DNA of 64,000 nucleotides from contig NZ_AUAZ01000006.1 of the NCBI RefSeq assembly GCF_000428985.1, positions 118,097 through 182,096 on the forward strand. The letters run 5' to 3'. The notes beneath the pieces were generated by a model. The model was not told the DNA's origin. It did no database searches and saw only the letters and a list, made by a program, of their open reading frames with translations. The translations under genes were made by a program, and so were the position numbers. The DNA comes from Marinobacterium litorale DSM 23545. GTDB lineage: Bacteria > Pseudomonadota > Gammaproteobacteria > Pseudomonadales > Balneatricaceae. Shown one piece after another: positions 15,685 through 23,589 of this stretch (position 1 is the first letter of the stretch; each line of letters opens with the position of its first letter).

Positions 15685-18069
15685 ATGAGCTACACGGCCC
15701 CGGCGGGTAACGCGGTCAATTTCGACTTCACCGGGGCTGGTTACACGCCGCCTGCCGGGGATGCCGTTGATTTTGTCTTCGGCGCCCCGGTCGAGATCAC
15801 CGCCAGCGCGACCCTTCCAGCATTTACCAGCGGCCTTTCCCTTGAGCACGTTCAGCCACGCGACATAACCGCGGCGGCAACATTGCCAGCCCCGGCCTGG
15901 CAGATCGAACTAAACCACGCACCCCCCGGCACACTGCCGCGAGAGATCACGGCAAGCGCTACGCTTCCAGCCGTTCAGCCTGCCATTGAGCTGGCATGGT
16001 TCCCGGATCGGCGCGTTGATGCGCGGGCAATACTGCCAGGCGGCATCACGGCCAATGTGGAGCTTACATGGTTCCCTGAGCACCTGCTGACACCGGTTGC
16101 GACACTGCCCGGCGTACCCTCTGCCAGTGTAACGCTGGACTTTGACCCTACTCGGCGTATCGACCCACGGACAACACTGCCGCCCATCACCGCCGATGTG
16201 CAGCTGGCGCGTGGCCACGTTATCACCAGCGCGGTCGCTACGCTGCCGCCGATCACAGCCGATGTAAAACTGGCCTGGGGCGTTCGAATCCCCGGTACCA
16301 CACTCATCGCAGCCAGCACCGCCGACGACAAAGCCGGTATTCGGTGGGGTGATGGCGCAAAAGCCGAGAACGGCCCGCGCATGGGCTACAACGATGCGCC
16401 AAAGAAAGAACCAACCATCAGTGCCCGCTGGATCGACGCACCCCGTCACGAGGCTGAACCGACGATCCCCCACGGCACCCTGCCGCAATTCGACACCGAG
16501 CGCACAGCGCCCCATGGTGACCTATCCCGTTGGGCTGACCGCAATCCCGAACTGCCGAGCAACTACCCACTGCCGACAGACCTGCTCCGGTACCAGTTGT
16601 GGGCCGACTTCGACCGAACCATGGACCGGGATCACAGCGACCCCTGGAATTACCCGATCCCGACCGACAAGACAAAGCTGCAGCCGTTCCACCGCGTTGA
16701 TGATTACGGCCAACGCCTGATCTGGGACACCCGCGACTACACGCCACCGCGTCGGTACGCCGTCAATTTCGACTTCGGTGGTGGGTACTACACCCCACCT
16801 GCAGGCGAAAACGTGCAGTTCAGCTGGGGTGCCGCAAACCCCTACGAAGATCAGCCGGTACGACCAGTGGATCCAGGCCTGTCGATCAGCCACAACGCAC
16901 CGCCGCCACGCGAGCACACAAACGAAATCGTATGGGGGGATGGCTATTGGGAGCGCCCGCTACCCGACTACATCGCGGAGCCAGGCTGGACGGCCGAGCC
17001 ACCCGAGGAAGCCGACCGGCCAGAGCAGCCAGACATCAGAGAGGTCTACATCTTCATGCCACACGTAACGCTATACCGGATGCCGGACGGCACAGAAATT
17101 GAGGCGCTGGGCGTTAGCTGGAGCACCGACGCCGACAGCTGGGCTTGGCGGTTTAACGCGACACTGAAGCGCGAATCAGACCTGGCTCTACTCAAGCCCG
17201 ACACAAATGGCCCCCGTGAGATAGGCTGCGAGATCAACGGCCACCTATTCACTGGCATGGTCACCAGCTACGCACCCACGCGCAGCTTCGGCCAGACCCG
17301 GATCCAGATCAGTGGTGCCAGCCTCAGCCGGTGGCTATCTGACCCATACGCGCCGAAGCGCTCCAAGCTCATCACCAGCGCCTACAACGCCATGGATCTG
17401 GCCGAGCAAGAGCTGCAATACACAGGCTGGACGCTGGACTGGCAGACCGCTGATTGGCTCGTCCCGGGCAACGTCCACACCTACGATCAGTTGGCCCCCA
17501 TCAGCGCGATCAAGCAGCTGGCCTCCTCGGTAGACGCCATCGTCCAGAGCCACCCATCAGATAAGACCCTGATCATCAAACCACGCTACCCGTTCAACCC
17601 GCACCGCTGGGCTGAGGGCAGCACAGCGCTCGCCGCCATCCTGCCCGCCGCCATGATCCAACAGATCAGCGCCCAATACGTCAGCCGACCGCTCTACAAC
17701 AAAGCCATTGTGGCCGGGGGTAAAACAGGCGGGGTACTGGTCACGGTTGTACGAGAAGGCACCGCAGGCGACGTGCTCGCACCCCAGGTAGTCGATAAAT
17801 ACATCACGGCAATGGAGGCAGGACAGGAACGCGGTCGCAACGCCATCGCTGCCGGTGGCGAGTGGGAGCAGATGCGCTTCGCCACCAAACTCACAGAAAG
17901 CGGCGATGCACCGGGGTTGATGCTGCCCGGCCACATGGTCGAGATCCAGGACACCGGAGAAACCTACCCCGTCCAGATCACCGGCACCACCATCAACGTG
18001 GAAAACACCAAAGACCGCCTGCGCGTGGACCAGATACTGAGCGCAGACAGGAGCGTGACCCATGCCTAA
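15685..18069 (+). CDS. Tail hub-like protein with N-terminal ATLP repeats
   Basis: A 794-residue protein abutting the previous stop. The N-terminus has short repeats centred on [AT]-x-A-T-L-P, near residues 39, 64, 93, 116, 139, 161 and 183, each followed by a strand with alternating hydrophobics. A second motif, AVNFDF...YTPPAG, occurs near residue 12 and again near 356. Residues 230-440 are low in complexity and proline-rich with many charged residues. The C-terminal 350 residues (from VTLYRMPDG) resemble a phage baseplate-hub protein, with FTGMVTSYAPT, ALSRWL-like and QVVDKYITAMEAGQERG segments. Hub function is inferred. Confidence 0.65.
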   Translation: MSYTAPAGNAVNFDFTGAGYTPPAGDAVDFVFGAPVEITASATLPAFTSGLSLEHVQPRDITAAATLPAPAWQIELNHAPPGTLPREITASATLPAVQPAIELAWFPDRRVDARAILPGGITANVELTWFPEHLLTPVATLPGVPSASVTLDFDPTRRIDPRTTLPPITADVQLARGHVITSAVATLPPITADVKLAWGVRIPGTTLIAASTADDKAGIRWGDGAKAENGPRMGYNDAPKKEPTISARWIDAPRHEAEPTIPHGTLPQFDTERTAPHGDLSRWADRNPELPSNYPLPTDLLRYQLWADFDRTMDRDHSDPWNYPIPTDKTKLQPFHRVDDYGQRLIWDTRDYTPPRRYAVNFDFGGGYYTPPAGENVQFSWGAANPYEDQPVRPVDPGLSISHNAPPPREHTNEIVWGDGYWERPLPDYIAEPGWTAEPPEEADRPEQPDIREVYIFMPHVTLYRMPDGTEIEALGVSWSTDADSWAWRFNATLKRESDLALLKPDTNGPREIGCEINGHLFTGMVTSYAPTRSFGQTRIQISGASLSRWLSDPYAPKRSKLITSAYNAMDLAEQELQYTGWTLDWQTADWLVPGNVHTYDQLAPISAIKQLASSVDAIVQSHPSDKTLIIKPRYPFNPHRWAEGSTALAAILPAAMIQQISAQYVSRPLYNKAIVAGGKTGGVLVTVVREGTAGDVLAPQVVDKYITAMEAGQERGRNAIAAGGEWEQMRFATKLTESGDAPGLMLPGHMVEIQDTGETYPVQITGTTINVENTKDRLRVDQILSADRSVTHA

Positions 18070-18286
18070 CCTCTGGACCCAGTTCAAAGCCCTGACCGAC
18101 AACGACGCGGTAACGGCAGGTACCATCACAAGCACGGACGGCCAGACCAGCACTGTCGAGCTGCTGAGCGGCGACAGCGTCAAAGTACGCGGTACCGGCT
18201 CAGTCGGCCAAATCGCATACATGCAGCGCGGCGAAATCGTGGAAACAACAGGGACGCTGCAGCAGTTCAATTTGATTCTTTACTAG
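18062..18286 (+). CDS. Small tail-associated beta-rich protein
   Basis: A 74-residue protein whose start overlaps the hub-like gene by eight bases. The middle forms short strands (TAGTITSTDGQTSTVELLSG, DSVKVRGTG, GQIAYMQRGEIVE), as in small tail-needle or tail-spike accessory proteins. The name is not recognised; the last tail gene of the block. Confidence 0.55.
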   Translation: MPNLWTQFKALTDNDAVTAGTITSTDGQTSTVELLSGDSVKVRGTGSVGQIAYMQRGEIVETTGTLQQFNLILY

Positions 18287-18290
18287 GAGA

Positions 18291-18395
18291 GAGGAAGCGA
18301 CCACACCAGGTGCGGCAACACCCGGTGCAGTCGCCAGAACACAGTGAACCAGCCACTGTGAGCCAGCCAAGGCTTCCCCGCCGTGCACACGGCCG
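18291..18395 (+). ncRNA. Structured non-coding RNA candidate between tail and com/dam genes
   Basis: The 140-base gap after the last tail gene folds by eye into a compact form. P1 is GGAAGC (18293) with GCTTCC (18372). P2 is a long hairpin at 18297-18334: CGAC/GTCG, then CACCAGGTG with CACCCGGTG (one mismatch) around loop CGGCAA. P3 is CACAGTG/CACTGTG at 18340-18360 with a seven-base loop. A further short stem, GCCGT/ACGGC, lies at 18380-18393. It ends about 30 bases before the com start, so it could be a leader that controls com-dam or a separate phage RNA. No known RNA family was recognised. Confidence 0.5.
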
Positions 18396-18426
18396 GAGCA
18401 GCCTATCAGAAATAAGGTAGGTTCAC

Positions 18427-18624
18427 ATGCAGGAAATCAGATGCAGTAAGTGCCAGAAACTCTTGGCAAAAGCGCAATTTTTGGCACTAGAGATAAAGTG
18501 CCCGCGCTGCAACACGATGAACTCTCTGAGGGTCTTGAACCCCGCACCAGAGCGCCAAAGAGCGCCGATAAAGGAGATGAAGCATGGCAAAGCCCATCAT
18601 CCCGTGGATCGGCGGCAAGCGTAA
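18427..18624 (+). CDS. com: Com-family zinc-finger translational regulator
   Basis: A 65-residue protein. It begins EIRCSKCQKLLAKAQF and continues LEIKCPRC: a four-cysteine zinc finger (CxxC-x16-CxxC) diagnostic of the Mu Com family. In Mu, Com binds the mom mRNA and exposes its ribosome site. Here com overlaps the downstream Dam-type methylase gene by 41 bases, so Com most likely controls dam instead of mom. AAGG lies ten bases before ATG 18427. Behind the finger the tail is basic. Confidence 0.85.
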   Translation: MQEIRCSKCQKLLAKAQFLALEIKCPRCNTMNSLRVLNPAPERQRAPIKEMKHGKAHHPVDRRQA

Positions 18625-19387
18625 ACTGGCCCAACATATCCTGCCTTTGTTCCCCGAGCATAGCTGCTATGTAGAGCCATTCTGCGGAGCAGCAGCTCTC
18701 TACTTTCTTAAAGAGCCCTCAGAGGTCGAGATACTCAATGATGTGAATGGGGATTTGGTGAACCTTTACCGAGTGGTGAAGCACCACCTGGAGGAGCTGT
18801 ATAAACAGTTCAAATGGCTCTTATCGAGCCGACAGCATTGGGAGTGGATGCAAAACACACCACCGGAAACCCTGACCGACATCCAGCGAGCGGCTAGGTT
18901 TATGTACCTCCAAAAGCAGGCATTCGGCGGCAAGGTTGAAGGCCAGTGCTTCGGTACCACAACCACTAGCCGTCCACGGTTCAATATCTTCACGTTAGAA
19001 CAGGACTTAGCCGACGCTCATTACCGACTTTCTAACGCTACGATCGAGCACCAGAGCTGGGAAAAAATCGTGGCTAAATATGACCGCCCTCACACTCTGT
19101 TCTACTGCGACCCTCCGTACTGGCAAACCGAGGGGTACGGAGTGGGCTTTGGTTTCGAGCATTACGAGCGAATGGCTGAGCTGGCGAAGTCCATAAAAGG
19201 AAGCATGATCATCAGTATCAATGATCATCCTGACATTCGTGAGGTATTCTCGGACTTTCCAGTAATCGAGATCGACTACGAGTACACCGTTGGCGGTAAC
19301 GGTAAGCCCTCAGACTGTGTAGAGTTGGTATACGGTAATTGGAAGGAGCAACCTGTGCCAAAGGGGCAGCAGGGGCTATTTGAATAG
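18584..19387 (+). CDS. DNA adenine methylase, D12/Dam class
   Basis: A 267-residue protein of the D12 class N6-adenine methyltransferases. The N-terminal PIIPWIGGKRKLAQHIL and VEPFCGAAALYF hold motif X and the AdoMet-binding motif I. The catalytic DPPY motif is at about residue 177 (FYCDPPYWQ). ATG 18584 has the strong ribosome site AAAGGAG. Such phage methylases protect DNA from restriction and can affect packaging or host gene control. Its start lies inside com, which suggests Com-dependent translation. Confidence 0.9.
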   Translation: MAKPIIPWIGGKRKLAQHILPLFPEHSCYVEPFCGAAALYFLKEPSEVEILNDVNGDLVNLYRVVKHHLEELYKQFKWLLSSRQHWEWMQNTPPETLTDIQRAARFMYLQKQAFGGKVEGQCFGTTTTSRPRFNIFTLEQDLADAHYRLSNATIEHQSWEKIVAKYDRPHTLFYCDPPYWQTEGYGVGFGFEHYERMAELAKSIKGSMIISINDHPDIREVFSDFPVIEIDYEYTVGGNGKPSDCVELVYGNWKEQPVPKGQQGLFE

Positions 19388-19395
19388 GAGGCTCT

Positions 19396-19587
19396 ATGTC
19401 ACATACAGAAAGCGGGTTATCAATAGAAGACGCATTTGAGCTAGAACAGGAGCTGATAAAAGACGGCTACCGTAAGTGCTCATCGTGGCAGTCGTTGAGA
19501 CCTGGCTACTACGCGATAAGGTCAAGTTCCGGGCGGGATCTCATGAGCGAGGAGAAGGTCTTCGAGATCCGCTACGAGCCGCATTAA
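19396..19587 (+). CDS. Small protein of unknown function, last ORF of the prophage
   Basis: A 63-residue protein eight bases after dam with AGGAGG before its ATG. It is acidic at the N-terminus (LSIEDAFELEQELIKDGYRKC) and has RPGYYAIRSSSGRD in the middle. The strong ribosome site and tight spacing support a real gene co-transcribed with dam. No family recognised. Confidence 0.6.
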   Translation: MSHTESGLSIEDAFELEQELIKDGYRKCSSWQSLRPGYYAIRSSSGRDLMSEEKVFEIRYEPH

Positions 19588-19751
19588 TCCCTGGGTTCGT
19601 GATGTGCCAAATACTGCGCTAATCATGGCCAAAAAAGTCGCGCGGCTACAATTGGTGACGGGGGTCAACTAGGCACCAATCTCACCCTCCAGGCGATAGT
19701 GCTCTGTTCCAAGCTAGAGGAGAAACTGGAAGGTGTTGCAACAAGAAAAAG

Positions 19752-19828
19752 TGGCGCGCCTGGAGGGATTCGAACCCCCGACCAACAGGATCGGAACCTG
19801 CTACTCTATCCAGCTGAGCTACAGGCGC
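19752..19828 (-). tRNA. tRNA-Arg (CCG)
   Basis: On the minus strand a complete cloverleaf with encoded CCA: acceptor GCGCCTG/CAGGCGC, D-arm AGCTCAGCTGGATAGAG, anticodon loop TTCCGAT (anticodon CCG) and T-loop GGTTCGAATCC. It is 77 nt long including CCA. Its 3' end points to the prophage, the usual geometry of an integration site. An 11-base piece of its 3' end (CCCTCCAGGCG) recurs, inverted, at 19685-19695. Confidence 0.95.
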
Positions 19829-19964
19829 GTCGAGAAGTGTTTGCGGAGCGCAATGTTACCGATTCATGCGCGCTTTGCAAGCGTGAATTCTGCATGACGG
19901 AGTATGGACGCCGCAGGTACTCCAACCTACTATAGGCGCAATTGTTAAACGGTGCGAAACAGCC

Positions 19965-20687
19965 ATGACCTACTGTGTTGCCATGCGGCTGGCCGAAGGG
20001 CTGGTCTTTGCCGCAGACTCGCGGACCAATGCGGGTGTGGATAACATCTCCACCTTCCGCAAACTCTTTACCTTCGGTAACGGCAAGGACCATGCGCTGG
20101 TGCTGCTCAGCGCCGGGAACCTGGCCACCACACAGAGTATCGTTGAGTTGCTGCGACGGCGTATTAACGAGGCGGAAGAGAACCTGATGACGCTGCCGTC
20201 GATGTATGACGAGGCTGCGTACGTCGGCAAACTGATGCGTGAGATTATCGAGCGCGATACCCACAAGCAGCAGGGCCAGGGTGTGGATCTAGGCTGCAGC
20301 CTGTTGCTGGGCGGGCAGATCCGCGATGAGGAACCGCGCCTGTTTCTGATCTACCCACAGGGTAACTTTATCGAAGCCAGCATCGAGACCCCCTTTTTCC
20401 AGATCGGTGAGTTTAAATATGGCAAACCGATACTGGACCGGATTATCGAGTTTGATACACCGCTGGAAACAGCACTGACCTGTGGATTGATCTCCATGGA
20501 TTCCACCATCAAAAGTAATTTGACGGTGGATCTGCCGCTGGATGTGCTGATTTACGAAAAAGACAGTTACCAACTTAACAAGACCCGCCAGATCTGCGCT
20601 GAAGATGAGCAGTTTCTGGCGCTGCGCAAGGCCTGGGGTGAAGGGATCAAGGATCTGTTCAACCGCCTGCCACGTACGGAACTCTGA
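19965..20687 (+). CDS. Anbu: proteasome-like N-terminal nucleophile hydrolase
   Basis: A 240-residue protein. The start MTYCVAMRLAEGLVFAADSRTNAGVDNISTF is the hallmark of Anbu (ancestral beta subunit) proteins, with Thr2 as the expected nucleophile after Met removal, an Asp at the lysine-pairing site and G-D-like turns. Anbu forms open helical or ring assemblies, and its substrate is unknown. In many bacteria it lies in an operon with an ATP-grasp, alpha-E and transglutaminase genes; here none of them is adjacent. A terminator follows at 20710. Confidence 0.85.
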   Translation: MTYCVAMRLAEGLVFAADSRTNAGVDNISTFRKLFTFGNGKDHALVLLSAGNLATTQSIVELLRRRINEAEENLMTLPSMYDEAAYVGKLMREIIERDTHKQQGQGVDLGCSLLLGGQIRDEEPRLFLIYPQGNFIEASIETPFFQIGEFKYGKPILDRIIEFDTPLETALTCGLISMDSTIKSNLTVDLPLDVLIYEKDSYQLNKTRQICAEDEQFLALRKAWGEGIKDLFNRLPRTEL

Positions 20688-20709
20688 GCTTAAACAACGG
20701 CCGACTAAG

Positions 20710-20736
20710 GTCCGCCTTTTCGTGCGGGCTTTTTTG
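20710..20736 (+). terminator. Rho-independent terminator after anbu
   Basis: Stem GTCCGC/GCGGGC (one G-U pair) with an eight-base loop, followed by a run of six T. Confidence 0.7.
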
Positions 20737-20839
20737 CCGGTATAATCCCTGACCAGTTTTTTGGTGCATCTTGTCTGCCTCGCTCGGGAGGGCGCTTTGA
20801 CAAGCTGCCAAGACCATTTTCTGAAAAGAGGTTGTGACT

Positions 20840-21274
20840 GTGAACAAATTCGCTGCTAAAGCTGTTAAAGCACTTGCCGCGCTGGGTCTTGGAGTGGCGC
20901 TGGCCAGCTCCGTTCAGGCGGCCACTTCGGATGAGGCGATCATCGAGCGCATCAAGCCGGTGGGTAATGTCTGCGTAGAGGGTGACGACAGCTGTGGTGG
21001 CGCGTCAGCTGCTCCGGCCGCGGCTTCCGGCGGTGCTCGCACCGGCGAGAGCATCTACAACGGCAAATGTGCTGCCTGTCATGGTTCCGGCGTACTGGGC
21101 GCACCCAAGTTCGGCACCAATGAAATGACGGCACGCCTGGAAGAGAAAGGCATGGAAACACTGCTGACCCATGCGATCAACGGCTTCAATGCCATGCCGC
21201 CTAAAGGCACCTGTGCTGATTGCTCTGACGATGAGATCAAAGCGACTATCGAGTACATGCTCGAAGGCTCCTGA
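20840..21274 (+). CDS. Periplasmic cytochrome c5
   Basis: A 144-residue protein starting at GTG 20840; the upstream GTG at 20834 lies too near the AAGAGG ribosome site. Signal peptide: MNKFAAKAVKALAALGLGVALASSVQA, cut after VQA. The haem motif CAACH is at about residue 82, and a distal Met is provided by FNAMPPKG. Two further cysteines (CADC) near the C-terminus are typical of the c5 family disulfide. The protein carries electrons in the periplasm to respiratory oxidases. A linker rich in alanine joins signal and haem domain. Confidence 0.9.
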   Translation: MNKFAAKAVKALAALGLGVALASSVQAATSDEAIIERIKPVGNVCVEGDDSCGGASAAPAAASGGARTGESIYNGKCAACHGSGVLGAPKFGTNEMTARLEEKGMETLLTHAINGFNAMPPKGTCADCSDDEIKATIEYMLEGS

Positions 21275-21283
21275 TCTTTTAGC

Positions 21284-21320
21284 GCACAAAAAAGGCTGCA
21301 TATGCGGCCTTTTTTTGTGC
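21284..21320. terminator. Bidirectional terminator between cytochrome c5 and rep
   Basis: GCACAAAAAAGGC and its complement flank a ten-base loop; the A-run and T-run give a terminator on both strands for the two convergent genes. Confidence 0.85.
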
Positions 21321-21331
21321 CTGTGGAATGC

Positions 21332-23347
21332 CTAAAGATCATCGAACATCCCTTTCAGGCCGTTAAGCGTAGCATTGCCCTTGGCGCGATTCTGCTCAAT
21401 ACTGATTTGTCCGAGCCCTTCCGTTTCCAGGTCATCGGCGGGCAACTCCTCCAGAAAACGACTGGGTGCGCACTCCACCTCTTCACCGAACTGGCGCCGT
21501 TTTTTGGCCAGTGTCATGGTCAGTGTGCGCTGAGCTCGGGTGATACCCACATAGGCCAGGCGCCGCTCCTCTTCGATGGTATCCATCTCGATGCTGTTGC
21601 GGTGCGGCAGAAGCTCCTCCTCCATGCCCATTAAATAAACATGAGGGAACTCCAGCCCCTTACTGGCATGCAGCGTCATCAGTTGCACACGGTCAGAGTC
21701 GTCTTCCTCCTCCTGGCGATTAAGCAGATCCAGCAACACCAGCCGGGCAATCGCCTCTTCAATGCCGGCATCGGGGTCATCTTCCTGCAGGCGCTCCAGC
21801 GTGTTTTTCAGCGACTCCACCAGGAACCAGACATTCTGTATCCGCTTCTCCGCCACCGCATCACTGGAGCAGTTCTGCCGGATCCAGTCCTCGTACTCAA
21901 TCTCGACAATCAGCTGGCGTATCGCATCGATGGGGTCGGACTGCACACAGCGCTGATAAAGACTTTGCATCATGCTGCAGAAGCGGCGTAAGCGCTCAAT
22001 TGCGCGTTCGGGCAGCACCTGTTCCAGGCCGATTTCATCGCAGGCATCGAACAGACCGATGTGCCGTTCGGACGCGTACTGCCCTAACTTTTCCAGTGTG
22101 CTGGGCCCGATCTCACGGCGTGGCAGATTGATGATTCGCAGGAAGGCGTTGTCATCGTCACGATTCACCAGCACCTTCAGATAACACATCAAGTCCTTGA
22201 TCTCGGCGCGGGCGAAGAAGGAGGTGCCGCCACTGATCTTATAGGGCACCTGGTAGCTCTGGAGCTTCACTTCCAGCAGGCGGGACTGAAAATTGCCCCG
22301 GTAGAGGATCGCAAAATCGCGGAACGGTATTCTTTCCCGCAGATGCCGGTCGAGAATCTCGGTGGCAATCCGGTCGCACTCGGCATCTTCATTGCGTGTA
22401 TGAAGGACACGAATCGGATCACCATAGCCCATCTCGCTCCACAGTGTCTTGTCAAAGACATGGGGGTTATTCGCAATCAGTGTATTGGCGGCTTTCAGAA
22501 TACGGCTGGTGGAACGGTAGTTCTGCTCCAGCTTGACCACTTTCAGGCCGGGAAAATCCTCCTGCAACTGAGCCAGGTTCTCGGGACGTGCACCGCGCCA
22601 GGCATAGATCGACTGATCGTCATCGCCCACCACGGTCAACGCCGAGCGGTGTCCCACCAGCTGTCGAACCAGGCGATACTGGGACAGGTTGGTATCCTGA
22701 TACTCATCCACCAGCAGATAACGTATCCGGCCCTGCCAGCGCTCCAGAACATCCGGCTTTTCTGTGAATAACCGCACCGGAACCAGAATCAGATCATCAA
22801 AATCCACGGCATTATAGGCGCGCAGGTTGCGGTTATAGGCCTCATAAGCCCGCGCTGCCAGAATCTCCTGAGGGCCGACAGCCAGTTCCAAAGCCTGTCT
22901 GGGTTCCACCATATCGTTCTTCCAGGCCGATATCTGATGCTGGACCCTCTGTACATGATCCACGTCCTCGTCATGGTGGAGCAACAGGTCCCGCAAAAGC
23001 GCTTTGCTATCCTGATCATCGAAGATGGAGAAACCGGGTTTGAATCCCAGGGCTCGATGCTCGCGGCGGATTATATTCAAGCCCAGGTTATGAAAGGTGG
23101 AGACCGTCAGCCCCCGGCTGGCGCTTCCTGCAATCAGATTTCCGACGCGCTCCTTCATCTCGCGGGCCGCTTTGTTGGTAAAGGTTACTGCGGCTATATG
23201 GCGTGCCTCGATACCGCACTCCTGCACCAGATAGGCGATCTTGCGCGTAATCACGCTGGTTTTGCCGGAGCCGGCACCGGCCAGCACCAAAAGGGGGCCG
23301 CCTATGTAGTGAACCGCCTCACGCTGGCGGGGGTTCAACTTATTCAT
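21332..23347 (-). CDS. rep: ATP-dependent DNA helicase Rep
   Basis: A 671-residue superfamily 1A helicase, the length of E. coli Rep. It shows the Q-motif NPRQREAV, Walker A AGAGSGKTSV, TFTNKAAREMK (motif Ia), DEYQDTN (motif II), VGDDDQSIYAWRGA (motif III), EQNYRSTSRIL (motif IV), MTLHASKGLEF (motif V) and VGITRAQ (motif VI). ATG 23347 is chosen over the adjoining GTG. Rep unwinds DNA 3' to 5' and helps forks pass bound proteins. It is convergent with cytochrome c5. Confidence 0.96.
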   Translation of the reverse strand: MNKLNPRQREAVHYIGGPLLVLAGAGSGKTSVITRKIAYLVQECGIEARHIAAVTFTNKAAREMKERVGNLIAGSASRGLTVSTFHNLGLNIIRREHRALGFKPGFSIFDDQDSKALLRDLLLHHDEDVDHVQRVQHQISAWKNDMVEPRQALELAVGPQEILAARAYEAYNRNLRAYNAVDFDDLILVPVRLFTEKPDVLERWQGRIRYLLVDEYQDTNLSQYRLVRQLVGHRSALTVVGDDDQSIYAWRGARPENLAQLQEDFPGLKVVKLEQNYRSTSRILKAANTLIANNPHVFDKTLWSEMGYGDPIRVLHTRNEDAECDRIATEILDRHLRERIPFRDFAILYRGNFQSRLLEVKLQSYQVPYKISGGTSFFARAEIKDLMCYLKVLVNRDDDNAFLRIINLPRREIGPSTLEKLGQYASERHIGLFDACDEIGLEQVLPERAIERLRRFCSMMQSLYQRCVQSDPIDAIRQLIVEIEYEDWIRQNCSSDAVAEKRIQNVWFLVESLKNTLERLQEDDPDAGIEEAIARLVLLDLLNRQEEEDDSDRVQLMTLHASKGLEFPHVYLMGMEEELLPHRNSIEMDTIEEERRLAYVGITRAQRTLTMTLAKKRRQFGEEVECAPSRFLEELPADDLETEGLGQISIEQNRAKGNATLNGLKGMFDDL

Positions 23348-23589
23348 CACAGAAACCTAAACATTGGACCGATGCGGCCGATGAGACTTTTAAGGGCCTT
23401 AGCTCATAAATTGACCAAGCCGCCTTAAATAACCGAGTTAAACGCTTGTTTTAAGCCGAAAGCTTTGGTGATATTCTGGTTCAGCTCACGTATGGGGATG
23501 CTATTATCGCATGAGTGAATCAATTTTAAGAGCGTCCCGCACCACAGCAATACAGGCCGCCCCACTCGTAGTCTCAGAAGGACCGGCAG

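Larger units (their letters stand above)
1..19600 (+). mobile_element. Mu-like prophage, right part (head, tail and late accessory genes)
   Basis: A continuous block of plus-strand late genes with very short gaps or overlapping starts and stops. The head genes follow phage Mu order (MuF, gpG, protease/scaffold, gpT capsid, gp35, gp36, gp37). The tail genes encode a tube and a tape measure but no sheath, so the particle should have a long non-contractile tail, as in B3/D3112-type transposable phages. The left end, the early genes and the recombinase lie outside the window. The right boundary is not resolved; it lies between the last small ORF (ends 19587) and the tRNA-Arg gene at 19752. Confidence 0.9.
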
